Made by a program: the position numbers and the translations under genes. From NCBI GenBank assembly GCA_963782345.1, contig CAWAJF010000010.1, forward strand, positions 100,218 to 164,217: 64,000 bases of DNA, written 5' to 3'. Positions 60,326-64,000 of the stretch are shown here, one piece after another (position 1 is the stretch's first letter; each line of letters starts with the position of its first letter). The notes beneath the pieces were generated by a model, which did no database searches, was not told the origin of the DNA, and saw nothing but the letters and a program-made list of their open reading frames with translations. Source of the stretch: DASUPK01 sp963782345 (lineage in GTDB: Bacteria; Actinomycetota; Thermoleophilia; Solirubrobacterales; 70-9).

Positions 60326-61443
60326 GCCGCGAACCCGATGCTCGGCTGTTCAGGCAATGCCTCGCCGTGGAGCAGGGCGTAGAGCTCTGCGAGCGTGGTA
60401 GGAGAGGTCCGGTGTTCGGCGCACCCGTGGTCCGCCAGCCAGTCGGTGGCCCTGACCGGGGGTCAGGGGGAGGAGCTCGATCTCGGCCCAGCAGCGTCCG
60501 GGCCTCTGAATCGCCGGGTGCAGACGTCCCAGGGGGCTCGTTCGTCGTCACAAGGACGATGACCCGCATGCCCTGGCCGATCAGGCCGTCGGTGACGTTG
60601 AGGAGCCGGGACAGCGCCTGGCCCGTGCGTTCATGGGCGTCGGCGGTCAGCAGTTCGCCGGCGTCTTCCGAGCACCACCAGCTTCCACTGTGCGTTTCGT
60701 CGGTCACGCGCTGAGGACTCCGCGACAAGCACGTCGAGCATGTACGAGGTTTCGGTCCCCAGGAAGCCATCGGGGTCGGTGATGAAGTGGGTCGAACACC
60801 ACGGCGCCCACTCGCGGGCAAGGGCGCGAAGAACGCTCGTCTTGCCGGTCCCGGGGATGCCGTGGAAGAGCAGCAATCGCCCTCCATCACGCACTTCGTC
60901 GGCCTTGAGCGTCAACAGGGGTTCGAGGGCCTGCGTGGTGCCTATTTCGTAGTTCGGGCGAAGGGTGGACCACTCAGGGGCCTGGATCCGGCGCCGTGCG
61001 GACCGCGGACCGTGGCAGCTGCTAGCCCAGAACGTCACCGGCACCTCGTCAGCGGGTGGGTCGGTCGCACCGAGCCGGCTTGCCAGGTCCTCGCGGCAAG
61101 CTTCGACCAGCCGCGCATCTCCTCCCGCGACCTCGATCGTCGCGGAGCCCTGGGAGACGTCGATGATTGCGGCGATTGAGCGCTTGAACCGGAGAAGAGC
61201 CGATTCGCTGGCGTCGGTGCGCCGGGAGAGAACGACCTCGCCGCCGAGGTCGTCGACGCTGGGCATCGAGTCCGGGTCAAGGGAAAGCTGCTCGAACCAC
61301 AACCGGTGTAGTCCCTCGCGCTCGACCATGGCGATGTAGGCGGACTCGACCAGCTCGTAGCGTCCGCTCATCTGGTAGTGCGGACTGAGCACGATGCCTT
61401 CGACGGCGGCCGAGTCGGAGGGCTCGACGGAGACTTCGGTCAT
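60322..61443 (-). pseudogene. AAA-type ATPase, frame broken in its C-terminal half
   Basis: The first 250 residues are intact: an N-terminal domain (SPHYQMSGRYELVESAYIAM, VPVTFWASSCHGPRSARRRI) and then an ATPase core with Walker A FHGIPGTGKTSVLRAL. Removing one base near 60669 continues it as Walker B-like KLVVLEDAGELLTADAHERT and LSRLLNVTDGLIGQGMRVIV. Removing one base near 60534 and one near 60450 gives LHPAIQRPGRCWAEIELLPL and TDWLADHGCAEH to a TGA at 60322. The corrected protein would be about 372 residues. It overlaps both neighbours by four bases, so it is the centre of a tightly coupled operon with a nuclease-like protein. Confidence 0.72.
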
Positions 61444-61730
61444 CGACGCGCCCTGTGGCCATCAGCCGACGCATCGTCAAGCGCCTGGCCGATCGCATCG
61501 CGTTCCTGAGATGTGAGCCCAATCAACCCCGGTCGTGCCCTCCAGCCCTGGATCCCGAAGTCACGCAGGTAGACGCCCCGGATGGGCTCGTTGTTCAGGT
61601 ACTCGACCGGATGCCAGCGCCAGTGCAGGTCCGGCTCTGGACCCTCCTCGTGGTAGAGGGGCTTCGGGTCAAGGATGCGGGCGCGACCAATGATCTCCCC
61701 GCCCGGAACGAACCGAACGAAGACGGTCAT
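61440..61730 (-). CDS. Hypothetical 96-residue protein of the ATPase/nuclease cassette
   Basis: Begins MTVFVRFVPGGEIIGRARIL with GGAAAGGA just upstream, then WRWHPVEYLNNEPIRGVYLR, WRARPGLIGLTSQERDAIGQ and a charged end. I recognise no domain. The small size, the position between a 39-residue gene and the ATPase, and four-base overlap with the ATPase start indicate a co-translated accessory subunit. The frame is intact. Confidence 0.65.
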   Translation of the reverse strand: MTVFVRFVPGGEIIGRARILDPKPLYHEEGPEPDLHWRWHPVEYLNNEPIRGVYLRDFGIQGWRARPGLIGLTSQERDAIGQALDDASADGHRARR

Positions 61731-61755
61731 TCCTTTCCAGATTCGGCCGTGGTGC

Positions 61756-61875
61756 TCACTGCTCGACCACCAAGTCCCCCCCGGAGGTGTGCCAGCCGAG
61801 CACCTCCGCGGGAGTCCATTCCGGATGCTCGGAACGGCCGATGCTGATCACCTGAGCTGCGGCTGGAGTCGCCAT
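61756..61875 (-). CDS. Small 39-residue protein, first gene of the ATPase/nuclease cassette
   Basis: An ATG at 61875 is preceded by AGGAGG with ideal five-base spacing. The product begins MATPAAAQVISIGRSEHPEW and ends GGDLVVEQ, a compact peptide containing two Trp and two His. A perfect ribosome site, intact frame and same-strand placement 25 bases before the 96-residue gene support a real gene despite its length. It could be a substrate, antitoxin-like regulator or structural subunit of the cassette; I do not recognise the family. Confidence 0.6.
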   Translation of the reverse strand: MATPAAAQVISIGRSEHPEWTPAEVLGWHTSGGDLVVEQ

Positions 61876-61996
61876 GGGAACCTCCTGTCGTCGTCGCGAC
61901 ACATCGCTAGTCTTGTAGAGTTACCGGGATCCATAGGCACTCGCTACAGGCGCGCAACGATAACACACATATACCAACCGCAGGAGGGGAACACCT

Positions 61997-62329
61997 TTGC
62001 CAGCCACCGTGAACCTTGCCTTCGAGCTGACGCCCGGTGGCCTTGATCAGGCCCAAGCCGAGCTAGACCGAATCCGCGCACTCTTGGAGAGCGGCAGGAC
62101 TCCAAGCGAGCGAGTTCCCGGTGAAGTCGTCTATCGCAAGTGCCAAGACGGCAAGCTCGGCCAGAAGCTGCTTGAGGCCCTCCCAGAGGAATCAGATGCC
62201 CTGAAGTTTGAGGACCTGGCCGAGCGAATCAAGGGCTCCCGTGACAAGAAAGCGCGAGCGTCGCTCCGCGCTGCGCACCGCAACGTTAAGCAGGTCGAAG
62301 AGGGCCGGCACCCACAGAGGGAGAGATAG
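61997..62329 (+). CDS. Small hypothetical protein, divergent from the cassette
   Basis: 110 residues from a TTG with AGGAGG upstream: VNLAFELTPGGLDQAQAELD, VPGEVVYRKCQDGKLGQKLL, FEDLAERIKGSRDKKARASL. A change of frame near 62318 (a repeated GA) would continue it as IDREVILRTDDYWPEGAYRY and YLRREDRAAIQKIRE to a TGA at about 62432, giving roughly 145 residues; that extension reads like protein, so the annotated end may be artefactual. No known family assigned. It shares a 120-base divergent promoter region with the 39-residue gene. Confidence 0.6.
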   Translation: MPATVNLAFELTPGGLDQAQAELDRIRALLESGRTPSERVPGEVVYRKCQDGKLGQKLLEALPEESDALKFEDLAERIKGSRDKKARASLRAAHRNVKQVEEGRHPQRER

Positions 62330-62500
62330 ACCGCGAGGTCATTCTGCGCACGGATGACTACTGGCCGGAAGGGGCGTATCGCTACTACCTCCGACGAGAG
62401 GACCGAGCAGCGATTCAGAAGATCAGGGAATGATCCGCCGAGACCCATCTCGGGTCCCGCGGCGTGGGCCGCGAATCGGGAAACGCCTGGAAATGACGAA

Positions 62501-62555
62501 CGCCCCGAGCAGGATTCGAACCTGCGGCCTACTCCTTAGGAGGCCACTCGGGGCG
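62501..62555 (-). other. 3'-half tRNA-Arg(CCT)-like fragment, candidate attachment site
   Basis: On the minus strand, CTCCTAA (anticodon CCT, Arg) leads into GGAGTAGGCC, a perfect T-arm GCAGG TTCGAAT CCTGC and an acceptor strand TCGGGGCG. The bases before the anticodon loop cannot form its stem, and no D-arm exists. Oddly, CGCCCCGAG at the 5' side can pair with the acceptor strand, giving a 55-base tRNA-like fold lacking the D-arm. It is probably an integration scar; a degenerate tRNA gene is the alternative. Confidence 0.55.
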
Positions 62556-62712
62556 AAAACGGCCGGGTACCACCGGGCACGAAAGTCCTGCAATTCACAA
62601 GAGTTCCGGCGATTTCGCTTACCCGCGAATACCCGCCTCTTGCCCAACCTGATGTACCCCCCTCGTACCCTCGAGACTCACTGAGCCCAGAGGTCCCCAG
62701 TTTCGAGCTGAG

Positions 62713-63803
62713 GTGTTAGTTCTGCGTGGTCAGAAGCAGCTGGACGTCCGGTGGGCGATCGGCGAGGTGCGGGTCGCCGCGAATGGCCTCATCTCGTCTG
62801 GAGACCGACTTACGCTGCCAAGAGTGCCAGTCATTGAGCAGCTTCGGAAACTTCCAGATCCGGATGCCCCGGAATTCCCACCACGCCTTGGGGATCTGGT
62901 CTCCAGCACAGACGACATTAGGCATGAGCTTGAGGGTGTTCTTGATCGACCCGACGAGGACGCACGGGTCCGCTTCTCCGCCTACTACGGACTCCTTGTT
63001 CGCGCTCGGCGGCTCAAGGACCTGAGCCTTTTCGACGAGGTCTTCCACAAGCACTGGGAGGAGTTCTCCGATCGGAAGATTGCGCTCCTTCTGCGGTCGC
63101 AGTACTTCCTCAACAGACCGGACCAACCAGGAAGCCTCATTTGTGGTCTGTGGGACTTCGCGGAGAAGGCGCACGAACAGTTGCCAGGCCACTATGGCGT
63201 CGATTCCCATCTCGCCAGAAGAGGTCATCACTGAGATGGAGGAAGGCGTGCAGCTGAACCTGATGTGCGCCGCCTCCGGGAAGCGCTCGATCTGATCGAG
63301 CGCAGCATCAGTCTCTCCGCCGGTACGTACGCGACCTACTACGCGAATAGAGGGCGGGTACTGTCGCTTCTTGGCGAATACGACGATGCGTTTGAAGCAT
63401 TAGATGAGGCGATCGACCGTGAGCCCTCGACCTCCGACAGCTACGCCGTGCGTATTGCGGACCATCAAATCGCGAAGATGCGCATTGAGATGCGGCGCCA
63501 GGTACTAGAGCTGCACAACGAGCAGCGGAAGGCGCTTGCGTCGCTTAGGGAGATCAGGACCGAGGTCCTGACGATCCTCGGCCTCCTGGCCGCAGTCATT
63601 GCCTTCCTCGTCACAGGAGTTCAGGTGGGCATAAAGGGGAACACCAAGGGATGCAGCACAGCTGTTCGGCGTTCTCGGTGGGGCGATCCGTCTTTGTCTT
63701 CGCATGCTTCTCAATTCTCTTCGACCCACGAGAGCGACGGCAGAAATTCCTCGCGGCTGGGGTGGGTGCGGCAATAGCTCTGGCCCTAGCCTTGTTGCCA
63801 TGA
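62713..63803 (+). pseudogene. TPR-like protein with C-terminal membrane hairpin, frame broken
   Basis: The first frame gives VPVIEQLRKLPDPDAPEFPP, ARVRFSAYYGLLVRARRLKD and ALLLRSQYFLNRPDQ, helical-repeat-like. A one-base change near 63220 gives PEEVITEMEEGVQL, and another near 63258 gives LREALDLIERSISLSAGTYA and YYANRGRVLSLLGEYDDAFE, a clear TPR. Then come a coiled stretch, a first helix (LTILGLLAAVIAFLVTG) and, after two more changes near 63640-63690, VFVFACFSILFDPRERRQKF and AAIALALALLP. Its TGA overlaps the phosphatase ATG by four bases. The repaired protein would be about 360 residues. The start (GTG at 62713) is uncertain. Confidence 0.6.
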
Positions 63804-64000
63804 ATGACTTGTCTGTGTTGGCGTTCAGCCACGCTGGCCGTCAAGGGCCTTTAGAAGACCGCTTCGTGGTTGGTCCGGGCTATGCGGCTGTGATCGATGG
63901 CGCTGGCTCGCCAGAACCTCTAGAGATCGACGGTTTGACGGGCGGGCAGTGGATTGCTGCCTTCTTGGTTCGGAAGCTTGTTTGTCTTGAAGACAATCGG
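63800..64000 (+). CDS. PP2C-type protein phosphatase, N-terminal part at the right edge
   Basis: 67 residues are present: MNDLSVLAFSHAGRQGPLED, then RFVVGPGYAAVIDGAGSPEP and WIAAFLVRKL. The ED-R and VIDGAGSP segments match the first two metal-binding motifs of PP2C phosphatases (ED-x-x and V-x-DGMGG-like). It is translationally coupled to the TPR-like membrane protein, suggesting a signalling pair with a membrane partner. The remainder is outside the window, so catalytic completeness is unknown. Confidence 0.65.
   Translation, partial: MNDLSVLAFSHAGRQGPLEDRFVVGPGYAAVIDGAGSPEPLEIDGLTGGQWIAAFLVRKLVCLEDNR

Noticed and set aside
62716..63231. 171-codon minus-strand frame at 62.7-63.2 kb
   Set aside because: The plus-strand frame continues, after small corrections, into a TPR and membrane hairpin and is coupled to the PP2C gene, so the minus frame is most likely a shadow.

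Overview
The window is GC-rich DNA from an actinobacterium, most likely class Thermoleophilia (Solirubrobacterales or a close relative). The placement is an inference from the fused 2-oxoglutarate dehydrogenase, SigB/SigF-type sigma control, c-di-AMP riboswitches on NlpC/P60 genes, frequent GTG/TTG starts, and very long antisense open frames typical of high GC. No intact rRNA or tRNA gene and no CRISPR array was seen. Both ends cut through genes.

Layout. 0-12.3 kb: central metabolism (one-polypeptide E2-E1 2-oxoglutarate dehydrogenase, aconitase) plus a secreted CocE-type hydrolase. 12.3-23.4 kb: a cell-envelope region. It has three paralogous NlpC/P60 hydrolases, two of them behind c-di-AMP (ydaO/yuaA) riboswitches; an MBOAT O-acyltransferase with a coupled DUF459-type SGNH protein; three further small SGNH paralogues; a sulfotransferase; and a divergent pair of exported Cys-rich paralogues. 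23.4-34.4 kb: an amine catabolism operon (omega-aminotransferase, PucR regulator, saccharopine-dehydrogenase-like enzyme, alanine dehydrogenase, aminobutyraldehyde-type dehydrogenase) facing a potADBC-type polyamine ABC transporter. 34.4-37.2 kb: a partner-switching stress module (STAS protein, RsbW-like kinase, convergent SigB/SigF-type sigma factor). 37.4-42.6 kb: an operon of aldehyde dehydrogenase, Orn/Lys/Arg decarboxylase, guanidino deiminase and M20 carbamoylase. It reads as an arginine-to-putrescine route built from enzymes that are not the textbook AguA/AguB. 42.6-57.7 kb: assorted chromosomal genes, including an HxlR-controlled dehydrogenase/tautomerase pair, ferritin, two peptidase E paralogues, and a membrane protein carrying a degenerate DnaG-primase-like core.

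57.7-64 kb has accessory character. Two 3'-half tRNA fragments (Asp-like and Arg-like), resembling integrase attachment scars, punctuate it. It holds a Fic protein, a four-gene minus-strand cassette (39-aa protein, 96-aa protein, AAA-type ATPase, two-domain protein ending in a Mrr/PD-(D/E)XK-like nuclease), a small divergent gene, and a TPR-like membrane protein coupled to a PP2C-type phosphatase. Several genes here are broken by single-base indels, nearly all extra bases and mostly in short runs of one base, so poor consensus sequence near a contig end must be weighed against true decay.

How the parts fit: the two amine clusters could take arginine or imported polyamines through putrescine and aminobutyraldehyde to central carbon, with alanine dehydrogenase recycling the alanine made by a pyruvate-dependent transaminase. 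The envelope region pairs osmolyte/c-di-AMP-responsive wall hydrolases with polymer O-acylation. The right end is a candidate defence or signalling island.
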